Positions 14,940 to 26,343 of a DNA stretch of 64,000 bases are shown here, piece by piece. The stretch is taken from contig NZ_JABXOF010000006.1 of assembly GCF_013375155.1 (NCBI RefSeq), forward strand, positions 62,001-126,000, written 5' to 3'. The notes under the pieces were generated by a model, which saw nothing but the letters and a program-made list of their open reading frames with translations, had not been told where the DNA came from and did no database searches. A program made the position numbers and the translations under genes. Within the stretch, counting starts at the first letter, position 1; each line of letters opens with the position of its first letter. This DNA comes from Serratia ureilytica (GTDB taxonomy: Bacteria; Pseudomonadota; Gammaproteobacteria; Enterobacterales; Enterobacteriaceae).

Positions 14940-17120
14940 ATGAAACGAGAGGGGATTTTAAAGCACATTCCGTGGATGCTGCTGGGGATACTCGGCGCAG
15001 CCTGCCTCGGCGTGGTGGCGCTGCGCCGCGGCGAACACATCAGCGCGCTGTGGATCGTCGTCGCTTCGGTGGCGGTGTATCTGGTGGCCTACCGCTACTA
15101 CAGCCTGTACATCGCCACCAGGGTGATGAAGCTGGACGCCGGCCGTGCCACCCCGGCGGTGGTCAACAACGACGGCCTCAACTACGTGCCGACCAACAAG
15201 AACGTGCTGTTCGGCCACCACTTCGCCGCCATCGCCGGCGCCGGGCCGCTGGTGGGGCCGGTGCTGGCCGCGCAGGTCGGCTACCTGCCCGGCACGCTGT
15301 GGCTGCTGGGCGGCGTAGTGCTGGCGGGGGCGGTGCAGGACTTTATGGTGCTGTTCATCTCCTCGCGCCGCAACGGCGCCTCGCTCGGTGAGATCATCAA
15401 AAAAGAGATGGGGCCGATACCGGGCACCATCGCGCTGTTCGGCTGCTTCCTGATCATGATCATCATCCTGGCGGTGCTGGCGCTGATCGTGGTGAAAGCG
15501 CTGGCGGAAAGCCCGTGGGGCGTGTTCACCGTCTGCTCCACCGTGCCGATCGCGCTGTTTATGGGCATCTACATGCGCTACCTGCGCCCCGGCCGCGTGG
15601 GTGAAGTGTCAATCATCGGCATCGTGCTGCTGGTGGCCGCCATCTGGTTCGGCGGCGTGGTGGCGCACGACCCGTACTGGGGCCCGGCGCTGACCTTTAA
15701 AGACACCACCATCACCTTCACGCTGATCGGCTACGCGTTCGTCTCCGCTCTGCTGCCGGTGTGGCTGATCCTGGCGCCGCGCGACTACCTGGCCACCTTC
15801 CTGAAAATCGGCGTGATCGTCGGGCTGGCGATCGGCATCGTGATCCTCAACCCTGAGCTGAAAATGCCGGCGGTGACCCAGTTCGTCGACGGCACCGGCC
15901 CGGTGTGGAAAGGCACGCTGTTCCCGTTCCTGTTCATCACCATCGCCTGCGGCGCGGTCTCCGGCTTCCACGCGCTGATCGCCTCCGGCACCACGCCGAA
16001 GCTGCTGGCCAATGAGACCGACGCGCGCTTTATCGGCTACGGCGCGATGCTGATGGAGTCCTTCGTCGCCATCATGGCGCTGGTGGCGGCTTCCATCATC
16101 GAGCCGGGCCTGTACTTCGCCATGAACACCCCGCCGGCGGCGCTGGGCATCACCATGCCGGACCTGCACCGCCTGGGCACTGAAGACGCGCCGATGATCA
16201 TGGCTTCGCTGAAGGACGTGACCGTGCACGCGGCGGCGGCGGTCAGCTCCTGGGGCTTCGTCATCAGCCCGGAACAGATCCTGCAGACCGCCACCGACAT
16301 CGGCGAACCTTCGGTGCTGAACCGCGCCGGCGGCGCGCCAACGCTGGCGGTGGGCATCGCCCACGTGTTCCACCAGATCATTCCGGGCGCCAACATGGGC
16401 TTCTGGTATCACTTCGGCATTCTGTTCGAGGCGCTGTTCATCCTGACCGCGCTGGACGCCGGCACCCGCTCCGGCCGCTTTATGCTGCAGGATCTGCTGG
16501 GCAACTTCGTGCCATTCCTGAAGAAAACCGACTCGCTGGTGGCCGGCATCATCGGCACCGCCGGCTGCGTCGGGCTGTGGGGCTACCTGCTGTATCAGGG
16601 CGTGGTGGATCCGCTCGGCGGCGTGAAGAGCCTGTGGCCGCTGTTCGGCATCTCCAACCAGATGCTGGCCGCCGTGGCGCTGGTGCTGGGCACCGTGGTG
16701 CTGATTAAGATGAAGCGCGCGCAATACATCTGGGTGACCGTGCTGCCGGCGGTGTGGCTGCTGATCTGCACCACCTATGCGCTGGGCCTGAAGCTGTTCA
16801 GCGATAACCCGCAGTTGGAAGGCTTCTTCTTCCTGGCCGGCGAATACAAACGCAAGATCGCCGAGGGCGGCGCCGAGCTGAGCGCCCAGCAGATCGCCAA
16901 CATGAACCACATCGTGGTGAACAACTACACCAACGCCGGGCTGAGCATTCTGTTCCTGCTGGTGGTGTACAGCATCATCTTCTACGGGGTGAAAACCGCG
17001 ATGGCGGCGCACAAGAACCCGAAACGCACCGATCAGGAAACGCCTTACGTGCCGGTGCCGCAGGCGGCGCCCACCGACGGCGTAACTGAGGGGGAGGTCA
17101 AAGTTTCGACCCAGCATTGA
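14940..17120 (+). CDS. btsT: Pyruvate/H+ symporter of the CstA family
   Basis: This 726-residue inner-membrane protein has many hydrophobic helices and the CstA-family core. Its blocks GLNYVPTNKNVLFGHHFAAIAGAGPLVGPVLAAQ, ISGT-like ASGTTPKL, and LDAGTRSGRFMLQDLLGNF are typical. Family members take up pyruvate or peptides during carbon starvation. BtsT (YjiY) is chosen over CstA because the gene is followed by yjiX and yjiA as in E. coli and is preceded by BtsR-type boxes. The C-terminal tail (about residues 690-726) is hydrophilic. ATG 14940 has GGA-rich sequence upstream. It is likely induced through the BtsS/BtsR two-component system. Confidence 0.9.
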   Translation: MKREGILKHIPWMLLGILGAACLGVVALRRGEHISALWIVVASVAVYLVAYRYYSLYIATRVMKLDAGRATPAVVNNDGLNYVPTNKNVLFGHHFAAIAGAGPLVGPVLAAQVGYLPGTLWLLGGVVLAGAVQDFMVLFISSRRNGASLGEIIKKEMGPIPGTIALFGCFLIMIIILAVLALIVVKALAESPWGVFTVCSTVPIALFMGIYMRYLRPGRVGEVSIIGIVLLVAAIWFGGVVAHDPYWGPALTFKDTTITFTLIGYAFVSALLPVWLILAPRDYLATFLKIGVIVGLAIGIVILNPELKMPAVTQFVDGTGPVWKGTLFPFLFITIACGAVSGFHALIASGTTPKLLANETDARFIGYGAMLMESFVAIMALVAASIIEPGLYFAMNTPPAALGITMPDLHRLGTEDAPMIMASLKDVTVHAAAAVSSWGFVISPEQILQTATDIGEPSVLNRAGGAPTLAVGIAHVFHQIIPGANMGFWYHFGILFEALFILTALDAGTRSGRFMLQDLLGNFVPFLKKTDSLVAGIIGTAGCVGLWGYLLYQGVVDPLGGVKSLWPLFGISNQMLAAVALVLGTVVLIKMKRAQYIWVTVLPAVWLLICTTYALGLKLFSDNPQLEGFFFLAGEYKRKIAEGGAELSAQQIANMNHIVVNNYTNAGLSILFLLVVYSIIFYGVKTAMAAHKNPKRTDQETPYVPVPQAAPTDGVTEGEVKVSTQH

Positions 17121-17338
17121 TGTGATTTAACGGATACCCTGCATAATAAACGTTAAGTAGTACCCAAAGCCGCACGGCCTGCGTATCGCAAGATGCCAGG
17201 CGTGCGGCGCGATGCAATCGAGATACCCGGGGCGACCCGGAGGTGGGGCATCCCTGCGGGAACCCCATCCCCCGGCTTCCCCTAATATCAGGCTTAAGCA
17301 AGCGCTGTAGTGATGCAGGGTAAAGTTGGAGAAGGTTT

Positions 17339-17542
17339 ATGTTCGGAAATCTCGGCCAGGCGGGGAAGTACCTCGGGCAGGCGGCGCGCATGTTGGTGGG
17401 CGTGCCTGACTACGATACCTACGTCCAGCACATGAAAGACAACCACCCGGACAAGCCGGTGATGACCTATAAAGAATTTTTCCGCGAGCGCCAGCAAGCG
17501 CGCTACGGCGGCGACGGCAAAGGCGGCATGCGCTGCTGTTAA
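17339..17542 (+). CDS. yjiX: YbdD/YjiX family small protein
   Basis: This 67-residue protein matches the YjiX/YbdD family: a short helix, then [37 protein letters not shown] and a C-terminal CC. Members almost always follow a CstA/BtsT transporter and have been proposed to support its function. It has GGAGAAGG just before ATG 17339. The 218-base gap after btsT holds GC-rich hairpin-prone sequence but no ORF. Confidence 0.9.
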   Translation: MFGNLGQAGKYLGQAARMLVGVPDYDTYVQHMKDNHPDKPVMTYKEFFRERQQARYGGDGKGGMRCC

Positions 17543-17563
17543 CCCGCAGTCACAAGGACCCGT

Positions 17564-18526
17564 ATGAAACCCATTGCAGTCACCATCCTGACCGGCTTTT
17601 TGGGCGCCGGCAAAACCACCCTGCTGCGCCACATCCTGAACGCCGAACACGGCTATAAAATCGCGGTCATCGAGAACGAGTTCGGCGAAGTGCCGATCGA
17701 TGACGCACTGATCGGCGATCGCGCCAGCCGCATTACCACCCTGAGCAACGGTTGCATCTGCTGCAGCAAGTCCAACGAACTGGCGGACGCGCTGCTGGAT
17801 CTGCTGGACGGCGTCGACAGCGGCCAGCTGGCGTTCGACCGGCTGATCATCGAATGCACTGGCATGGCCGATCCCGGCCCGATTACCCAGACCTTTTTCT
17901 CGCACGAAATCCTGTGCGAGCGCTTCCTGCTGGACGGCATCATCACCCTGGTGGACGCGGCGCACGCCGAGCAGCAGCTGAGCCAGTTCAGCATCGCCCA
18001 GGCGCAGGTGGGCTACGCCGACCGCATCCTGCTGACCAAAACCGACGTGGCGCCGGACTGCGAGGCGCTGATCCAGCGGCTGCAGCGGATGAACGCCCGC
18101 GCGCCGGTCTACAAGGTCACGCACGGCGATATCGATCTAAGCGTGCTGTTCGACATCGAAGGCTTCACGCTGAACGACAAGCTGAACCTGACGCCAGCCA
18201 CCCCGCTGTTCCGCCGTATCCCGCAGCCACAGAGCGACATCCGCTCAATTGTCGTGACGCTGGAGCGCCCGCTGCCGCTGATGCAAATCTCCGACGTGAT
18301 GGAAGGCCTGCTGCTGGAATACGCCGACAACCTGCTGCGCTACAAAGGCATTCTGTCTATCGAAGACGAGCCGCGCCGCCTGCTGTTCCAGGGCGTGCAG
18401 CGGTTGTATAACGCCGACTGGGATCGGGAATGGCTGCCTGAGGAAGAGCGCAAGAGCACGCTGGTGTTTATCGGTGTGGATTTGCCGGAGGAGGAGATTC
18501 GGGAGCAGATTGGGGGGTTGGGGTAA
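17564..18526 (+). CDS. yjiA: COG0523 P-loop GTPase, YjiA
   Basis: This 320-residue GTPase belongs to the G3E/COG0523 metallochaperone family. It has Walker A GFLGAGKTTLLRH (about residues 11-23), the metal-binding CxCC motif in NGCICCS (about 64-70), the Walker B-like IIECTGMADP and the guanine-specificity LTKTD. A C-terminal CobW_C domain follows. It is 21 bases after yjiX in the btsT-yjiX-yjiA operon, the conserved enterobacterial order. YjiA binds zinc and hydrolyses GTP; the target is not established. Confidence 0.9.
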   Translation: MKPIAVTILTGFLGAGKTTLLRHILNAEHGYKIAVIENEFGEVPIDDALIGDRASRITTLSNGCICCSKSNELADALLDLLDGVDSGQLAFDRLIIECTGMADPGPITQTFFSHEILCERFLLDGIITLVDAAHAEQQLSQFSIAQAQVGYADRILLTKTDVAPDCEALIQRLQRMNARAPVYKVTHGDIDLSVLFDIEGFTLNDKLNLTPATPLFRRIPQPQSDIRSIVVTLERPLPLMQISDVMEGLLLEYADNLLRYKGILSIEDEPRRLLFQGVQRLYNADWDREWLPEEERKSTLVFIGVDLPEEEIREQIGGLG

Positions 18527-18635
18527 GGGCGAAAAAACGCGCCCATGGGGCACGCTGACGCATCGCAACGCGCTGCGCTTTGGCGACATCGCCGTATTGG
18601 CATGCTAAAATATGACCAATAATGGAGGATGCCCC

Positions 18636-18899
18636 ATGACCCAAAGAGCCATCGTTAGCGTTGCCAACTATGTTCATCAACTGGCTAAAGACCATGAAAT
18701 TACACATTCCCGCGACGGCATGAGCCGTATGGCGGTGGCCATTACCGGCCTGGCTGACGACGCTGTCGAATTGGATGAGGTGGAACAATTACTGGTTAAC
18801 CTTAAACGAAAAGGTATCCTGACCAAATCTGAAATTCTCAGCCTTCAGGGGCGTTATTTCCGCGAACAGAGGGCCGTTCGTAAGAAATTCAAAGCATGA
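18636..18899 (+). CDS. Small partner gene of the Fic protein, probable antitoxin
   Basis: This 87-residue protein starts at ATG 18636, with GGAGG seven bases upstream; an upstream ATG at 18612 lacks such a site. It is predicted mostly helical, from heptad-like segments such as VELDEVEQLLVNLKRKGILTKS. The gene overlaps the Fic gene by four bases (ATGA), the usual layout of an antitoxin preceding its toxin. I do not find the S/T-x-x-x-E-G/N inhibitory motif that defines class I Fic antitoxins, so it may inhibit by another route or have another role. Confidence 0.6.
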   Translation: MTQRAIVSVANYVHQLAKDHEITHSRDGMSRMAVAITGLADDAVELDEVEQLLVNLKRKGILTKSEILSLQGRYFREQRAVRKKFKA

Positions 18900-19627
18900 T
18901 GTTTGATCCTTTCGGCGATTTTGATGCCAACGGCTATTTGCAAAATAGCCTGAAGCTTAAAGATCCCGATGAAATAAAAAAGGCAGAACATCTTTCATTC
19001 GAATTAAGCATCGAAGACGCCCTCAGCTACCTCGCCCAAACGCAGCGCATAGACTACCCGTCTATTCTGAAAGTTCACGAAATCCTGTTCTCTGGTTTCT
19101 ATCCTTGGGCGGGAAAGGACAGAAACACGCTGGTCCCCCATCTTGCCGTCTTCAAAGGCTCAAAGAACGAACCGCGCCATACGGTCTTCGAACGTCCTGA
19201 TTCTATCCGCAGAGCCGTTGATTATGCGCTGCGGCTTGCAGCAGACGAACAACGCTTCAGGGAACGGCCAGGGGAAGTCATGGGATTATTGGCTTTCGCA
19301 CATCCCTTTCTGGACGGCAACGGCCGCACAATTTTGTTAGTCTTCATGGAGCTCAGCTTCCGTGCCGGGTTCAGCATTAACTGGGCGGAAACGAATAAGC
19401 ATGACTACCTCCAGGCTATGACTGACGAGATAAACGCCCCCGCTCAGAGACATCTCGACCAATATCTGCAACCTTTTGTCATCGACATAGCCAGCCGCGA
19501 TGATTGGCCAAACATCATCGGTGGAATAAAAGGACTGGATGGTTTAGATAAAGAAAATATCTCCTACGGCAGCATGGACGATCCTGAAGTACAGAAAATT
19601 TATATGACTTACCGTGGCGAACAATAA
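18896..19627 (+). CDS. Fic-domain protein (probable AMP-transferase toxin)
   Basis: This 243-residue protein contains the Fic active-site loop HPFLDGNGRT at residues 136-145, with the catalytic histidine, the acidic metal ligand and the arginine for ATP phosphates all intact. The flap region and the helix IDYPSILKVHEILFSGFYPWAG (about 43-64) match Fic/DOC-type folds. Fic enzymes transfer AMP or related groups to hydroxyls of target proteins. The C-terminal 60 residues are not recognised. It follows its small partner gene with a four-base overlap and is convergent with ascG. Base composition is lower in GC than its neighbours, which suggests acquisition. Confidence 0.82.
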   Translation: MMFDPFGDFDANGYLQNSLKLKDPDEIKKAEHLSFELSIEDALSYLAQTQRIDYPSILKVHEILFSGFYPWAGKDRNTLVPHLAVFKGSKNEPRHTVFERPDSIRRAVDYALRLAADEQRFRERPGEVMGLLAFAHPFLDGNGRTILLVFMELSFRAGFSINWAETNKHDYLQAMTDEINAPAQRHLDQYLQPFVIDIASRDDWPNIIGGIKGLDGLDKENISYGSMDDPEVQKIYMTYRGEQ

Positions 19628-19642
19628 GCCAACCCTACCGTT

Positions 19643-20665
19643 TTACCCCTTTTGAAAATACGGCCCCGCCGCTACCGACTCGCGCTCGATCAGGCTGGCC
19701 GGGAAGCTGGGGCGCTTGCTGAGCTCGCCGCCGTCCAGCATCGACAGCAGGCGGTTGATGGTCTCCTGGATCATCTCGGTGACCGGCATCTTCATGCTCG
19801 ACAGCGACGGCACGGTATAGGGCGCCAGCGGGATGTCGTCGAAGCCGACGACCGATACCGCCTCCGGCACCGCCACGCCGCGCTCCGCCAGCCGCTTCAT
19901 CGCGCCGATGGCCATTTCGTCGTTGCCGGCGACGATGGCGCTGAACGGCTGCCCGCCGGCCAGCAGCGCATCGACCGCCGCCACGCCGCTTTGCGCGTTC
20001 CATTTTCCTTCGACGATCAACGCCTCGTTAACCGCAATGCCCTGCTGCGCCAGCGCGGACTTGTAGCCGGAAAGCCGCTCCAGCCCGGTGGGGGAATCGA
20101 GCGAACCGGTGATAAAGGCGATGTCGCGATGGCCGCGCGCGATCAGGTGCGCCACCGCCGCCGCGCCGGCAGCGTGCTGATCGCTGAAGATGCAGTAGCT
20201 GTCGTTCAGCCGCAGCCGCCGGTTGATCACCAGAATCGGCTGGCGGTGTTGGGAGACGATCTCGTCCATTTCCGCGATCGACAGAAAACGCGGATAGATG
20301 ATCACCCCGTCGCAGCGCAGATCCAGCAAAAACTGAATGGCGGCCCGCTCCTCTTCGGCGGTGTGCTTGCCGTCCGCCAGGATCAGCTGGCGGCCGTTCG
20401 CCTCCATGATGCGCGCCGACTGCGCCATCAGTTCGCTGAAATAGTTGCCGCTGTAGAGGGTGTTGGTAACCACCAGGCCGAGGGTTTGGGTGGTGTTGGT
20501 CGCCAGGCTGCGCGCCAGCAGGTTGGGCCGATAGCCGGTTTCCGCGATGGCTTTATCCACCAACGCGCGTTTCTCCTCGCTGACATAGCCGCTGCCGGAC
20601 AAAACGCGCGACACCGTCGCCTTTGAAACGCCGGCCTTTTTCGCCACCTCGAGTATCGTTGCCAT
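19643..20665 (-). CDS. ascG: LacI-family repressor of the asc operon
   Basis: This 340-residue protein has a LacI HTH (ILEVAKKAGVSKATVSRVLSG) followed by the hinge segment NLLARSLA and a periplasmic-binding-like sugar domain. The start ATG 20665 matches the AscG N-terminus; seven codons upstream are open but unused. The block TQTLGLVVTNTLYSGNYF is close to E. coli AscG. It is divergent from ascF, so repression of ascFB in the absence of a beta-glucoside is expected. Its C-terminus is separated by 15 bases from the convergent Fic gene. Confidence 0.87.
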   Translation of the reverse strand: MATILEVAKKAGVSKATVSRVLSGSGYVSEEKRALVDKAIAETGYRPNLLARSLATNTTQTLGLVVTNTLYSGNYFSELMAQSARIMEANGRQLILADGKHTAEEERAAIQFLLDLRCDGVIIYPRFLSIAEMDEIVSQHRQPILVINRRLRLNDSYCIFSDQHAAGAAAVAHLIARGHRDIAFITGSLDSPTGLERLSGYKSALAQQGIAVNEALIVEGKWNAQSGVAAVDALLAGGQPFSAIVAGNDEMAIGAMKRLAERGVAVPEAVSVVGFDDIPLAPYTVPSLSSMKMPVTEMIQETINRLLSMLDGGELSKRPSFPASLIERESVAAGPYFQKG

Positions 20666-20841
20666 CTGTGCGCCGCCAAAATCCATGGGTTCAGCGCAGT
20701 CTACCCAAGACGCCCGGCGTTTGGAACGCTTTCGCGCCCCTGCGCGTCGGTGCGCACTTATCCCTGACGATCCAGATCACGAAAACGAAACGCCAAAAAT
20801 CATAGTTCTTGCCAACTACAAAACACAAATACATGATTTTG

Positions 20842-20855
20842 TGAAACCGGTTTCT
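20842..20855. promoter_or_regulatory. AscG/GalR-type operator
   Basis: TGAAACCGGTTTCT is a near-perfect 14-base palindrome centred on CCGG, typical for LacI/GalR-family repressors and matching the AscG operator as I recall it. It lies between divergent ascG and ascF, about 95 bases before the ascF start. A second, weaker candidate is TGGAACGCTTTCG at 20722. Confidence 0.65.
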
Positions 20856-20949
20856 TATGGGCGTTTCATACGGATGGAACGACGGATCGCCCAGGCAGTA
20901 AATATTCGCCTTTGGGCTATCCGAATTGCTATCTGAGAGACGACACGCC

Positions 20950-23839
<2,890 letters not shown>

Positions 23840-23854
23840 GTTGGGGCGGTGGGG

Positions 23855-24274
23855 TTAGCGTGGGGTGCGGAGGGCTTCCAACCTAAGTTGATCGCCTTCC
23901 TGCTGCATAACGAATTCGGCGACAAATTCACGTGCAGAGGGGAACTCACCTGCCTGTTCTTTCTTCTGGGAGACCAGCTTCACGGAGAAATGGTATTGCT
24001 GCCCCGGCGTAAATACGTAGCCCTCATCAGGGACGCACTGATTGGGAGCGACATCCCGCAGCGGATCGAAGAATTTGAACGTGCGGCTCTGCGCCTCATC
24101 CAATCGGTAGATCGAGATGCCCGCAAGCTTTTCATCTCCCTGCGGCTGAACGGTGATGCATACTTTGCCCTCACGCAGGCCGGCGGTAGCGGGATAGTCT
24201 ACGGGGATACGCTCGCCTATCGACGGACAGCCGGCGAGCAGGAAGGGGAATGCGAGGGGGAAGATCCGTTTCAT
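23855..24274 (-). CDS. Putative T6SS immunity lipoprotein 1
   Basis: This 139-residue protein has a signal peptide and the lipobox LLAGC (C16), so it is probably anchored in the inner or outer membrane facing the periplasm. The rest is beta-rich, with paired cysteines (GKVCITVQP and PNQCVPDEG) and the segment YHFSVKLVSQKKEQAGEF. It shares this outline with the lipoprotein next upstream and with that at 2730. It is the last gene of a three-gene leftward unit headed by a zincin-like protein, so a role in protection from that protein is inferred. Confidence 0.6.
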   Translation of the reverse strand: MKRIFPLAFPFLLAGCPSIGERIPVDYPATAGLREGKVCITVQPQGDEKLAGISIYRLDEAQSRTFKFFDPLRDVAPNQCVPDEGYVFTPGQQYHFSVKLVSQKKEQAGEFPSAREFVAEFVMQQEGDQLRLEALRTPR

Positions 24275-24286
24275 TTTGTCTCTGCG

Positions 24287-24712
24287 TTATCTGCTGCCCT
24301 GTGTGATATTTTCAATTTCGTAAACACCATTGAGCTTTGTCACTTTGAAGTGAGCAATAAAGGCCCTGCCGGAAACATCCTGCAGGTTTCTGCGCTTCTC
24401 AATCGGCACAAAATTTAGCCTCATGCTGTAGGTATGATTTTCCTGAAACGGGTAATCGTTCTGCATAACGCAAATACCCTTTTTAAGATCCTGATTCCCC
24501 GCCTCAATCAATTTCTCATCAGCATCACCACTGAGAAAGAGCGTATCTGGCCTTTCGTTTTCCTTTGGTGACGGATAGATGCAGATGTCGCCATTCGCTT
24601 TAGCATGGGCGGTGATAGGGATATCCGGCGCATAGCGCTGATCGAGACGATCGCCTACACAGGCGCTTAGCAAGGTCACACCAACAACGGCACAGAACAA
24701 TCTCGCCTTCAT
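24287..24712 (-). CDS. Putative T6SS immunity lipoprotein 2
   Basis: This 141-residue protein begins at ATG 24712 (GAGG seven bases upstream; a TTG two codons earlier is less likely). It has a signal peptide with lipobox LLSAC. The mature part contains two cysteines (GDICIYPSP and KGICVMQND) and a beta strand YSMRLNFVPIEKRRN that parallels the one in the neighbouring lipoprotein. It lies 11 bases after the zincin-like gene and 12 bases before the next lipoprotein. The three genes are probably one transcript. Confidence 0.62.
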   Translation of the reverse strand: MKARLFCAVVGVTLLSACVGDRLDQRYAPDIPITAHAKANGDICIYPSPKENERPDTLFLSGDADEKLIEAGNQDLKKGICVMQNDYPFQENHTYSMRLNFVPIEKRRNLQDVSGRAFIAHFKVTKLNGVYEIENITQGSR

Positions 24713-24723
24713 AATCAATCCTC

Positions 24724-25257
24724 TTACTTGTAAGGAAAACCGACTAACACTTTCTCATATTTTTCTTTTACTTTTCTCACATCGGCATAGTCATTACCGC
24801 TATAAGTCACTTCCTTGCCGAAGCGATTTCTCCAAACAGCATAACCTGAAGAGGTCAACAAATGATAATCAGCAACGATCTGAGCCTGTTGCTCCATAGC
24901 GTAGTTCTTTAGATGTTTGGATCCATCCAGTTCATAACTGTAATTTGCCAACCAACTGTAGAGGCCTCGAGTCTTAACCCACATACCACGCTGGTATTGC
25001 CAAACATGAACCATTTCATGGATGAAAAGATGTTTATGACTATACCCTTCCTTTGAGAAATCGGGCACGTACCAGTCTCTAAAATACAGCTCACCATTGG
25101 GTGACATCGCAGTGTTTCGATTTTGTAAGCCAAAGGGGAAGTAGCTATCGTGATGAACCCAGACTTTCCCATAAATAATTGAACCACCAAATACCGACTT
25201 CGCAAGGCCGATCTCCCCGGAGGTTAATAGCCTTAAAGCCCCCTCTTTCTTTTCCAT
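24724..25257 (-). CDS. Zincin-type putative metallopeptidase, T6SS effector-like
   Basis: This 177-residue protein has a zinc-protease motif HEMVHVWQ at residues 80-87 (two histidines and the catalytic glutamate), and a downstream EQQAQIVADYH that could supply the third ligand. There is no signal peptide, PAAR, VgrG or Rhs part. Similar short proteins are often annotated as Rhs-like or T6SS-associated. The following two lipoproteins are plausible immunity proteins for a periplasm-acting effector. Why no secretion partner is adjacent is unclear; it may be delivered as free cargo. Confidence 0.6.
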   Translation of the reverse strand: MEKKEGALRLLTSGEIGLAKSVFGGSIIYGKVWVHHDSYFPFGLQNRNTAMSPNGELYFRDWYVPDFSKEGYSHKHLFIHEMVHVWQYQRGMWVKTRGLYSWLANYSYELDGSKHLKNYAMEQQAQIVADYHLLTSSGYAVWRNRFGKEVTYSGNDYADVRKVKEKYEKVLVGFPYK

Positions 25258-25794
25258 CGTAGTGCATCCCTGTCATTATTTTAAAAAACTCACTACCGCG
25301 AGTATTAACAAAGAGGTTGATAATAGCACCCTAGGTACACAGGATAAACATTCAACCATTCTTTTTACATTCATTCACTTCAACGTATTTCGTGACAACA
25401 AAATTCACAGATTTAATAATTCATTTAGCAAATGAATTATCCTAACTGATTAGCCTGAATTAAAATTTAATAACTGCGATCTGCATTCCAACCTCATGAG
25501 TAAACAGCCTGTAATTCCATACAGCTTATTTTTTCCTTTTACTGATAACGTTATAGTTTTTCTGCTGCGGCAAAATCCGCAGCCGGAGTTAGCGTTCCGA
25601 ATCCCCCAACCCTGATCGAATATGGTATAAATTCGAACATGCCGATGCGCACCCAAACAATGGTGGCTCGGGCGGTGCTTCCTCCGGGAAGGCCGGTATC
25701 CGTTGGGGCCGGTACGCTAACGCCGTTCGAGCTACCACCCGAGTTTAGCGTCTCTTCTGGTAGCGGTATTTCTCTCCCAATGGAAATAGCCGAT
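25258..25794. other. AT-rich non-coding stretch with a phage (Ash-like) relic
   Basis: The first 290 bases are AT-rich with no gene seen. From about 25555 the composition changes. The minus frame 25551-25847 reads ATIVWVRIGMFEF and TPAADFAAAEKL, which reminds me of Ash/Icd-like proteins of P4-type satellite phages. A small hairpin CTGCGG/CCGCAG lies at 25565-25582. It is treated as a decayed phage segment rather than a functional gene. Confidence 0.3.
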
Positions 25795-26112
25795 ATGGAA
25801 AACACAAACTTACCCAACGCTTCTGAAACCATCCCCAACACCCTCACTCTCTATCGCCAACTGTTCAACCACCTCGATCTCAGCGCTTTTAACCCTTCAG
25901 AACTTTTAGACCTGGCCGCACTTTCTGCCGAGCAAGCAGAAGGGCTGTGCCACGGGCTGATGCTGTTCGGCCATTTACTGCAAGAGACCCCGCAGTTGGA
26001 TACCGAAGGCTGGGAACAGCTGAACCGCTATCTCAACGCTACAGCGCATCTGGTTCCTGCGCTTTGTAATCTTTATGGGCGGGCGTTGCGGGAGATGGAA
26101 GCCTGCGGCTAA
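25795..26112 (+). CDS. Hypothetical helical protein
   Basis: This 105-residue protein is taken from ATG 25795, which has a GGA ten bases upstream; earlier in-frame ATGs at 25639 and 25780 would add a low-complexity part read through the phage-like relic. It is predicted mostly alpha-helical (TLTLYRQLFNHLDLSAFN, LLDLAALSAEQAEGLCHGL). It has no signal peptide or membrane segment. I recognise no family; the position suggests a phage- or island-borne accessory gene. Confidence 0.45.
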   Translation: MENTNLPNASETIPNTLTLYRQLFNHLDLSAFNPSELLDLAALSAEQAEGLCHGLMLFGHLLQETPQLDTEGWEQLNRYLNATAHLVPALCNLYGRALREMEACG

Positions 26113-26343
26113 CGTAAGCGACAATCAGGGCGATGCTCATCGCCCCTTCCTACTCACGCTTTTCCAATAGATCTGACTGACATATCACAACAAAAGCATT
26201 CATCAAGGTAGGCATTTCCTCCCCTACCTGGCATAGTTAACTCATTCGGTAAATCGATGAGTTAACTGCTGGGTATTGATGCATACTGCTCTCGTCAGCA
26301 AGCACATTGCTCAGAGGCTACTCGGCAATGTGAGGGAGTGGTT

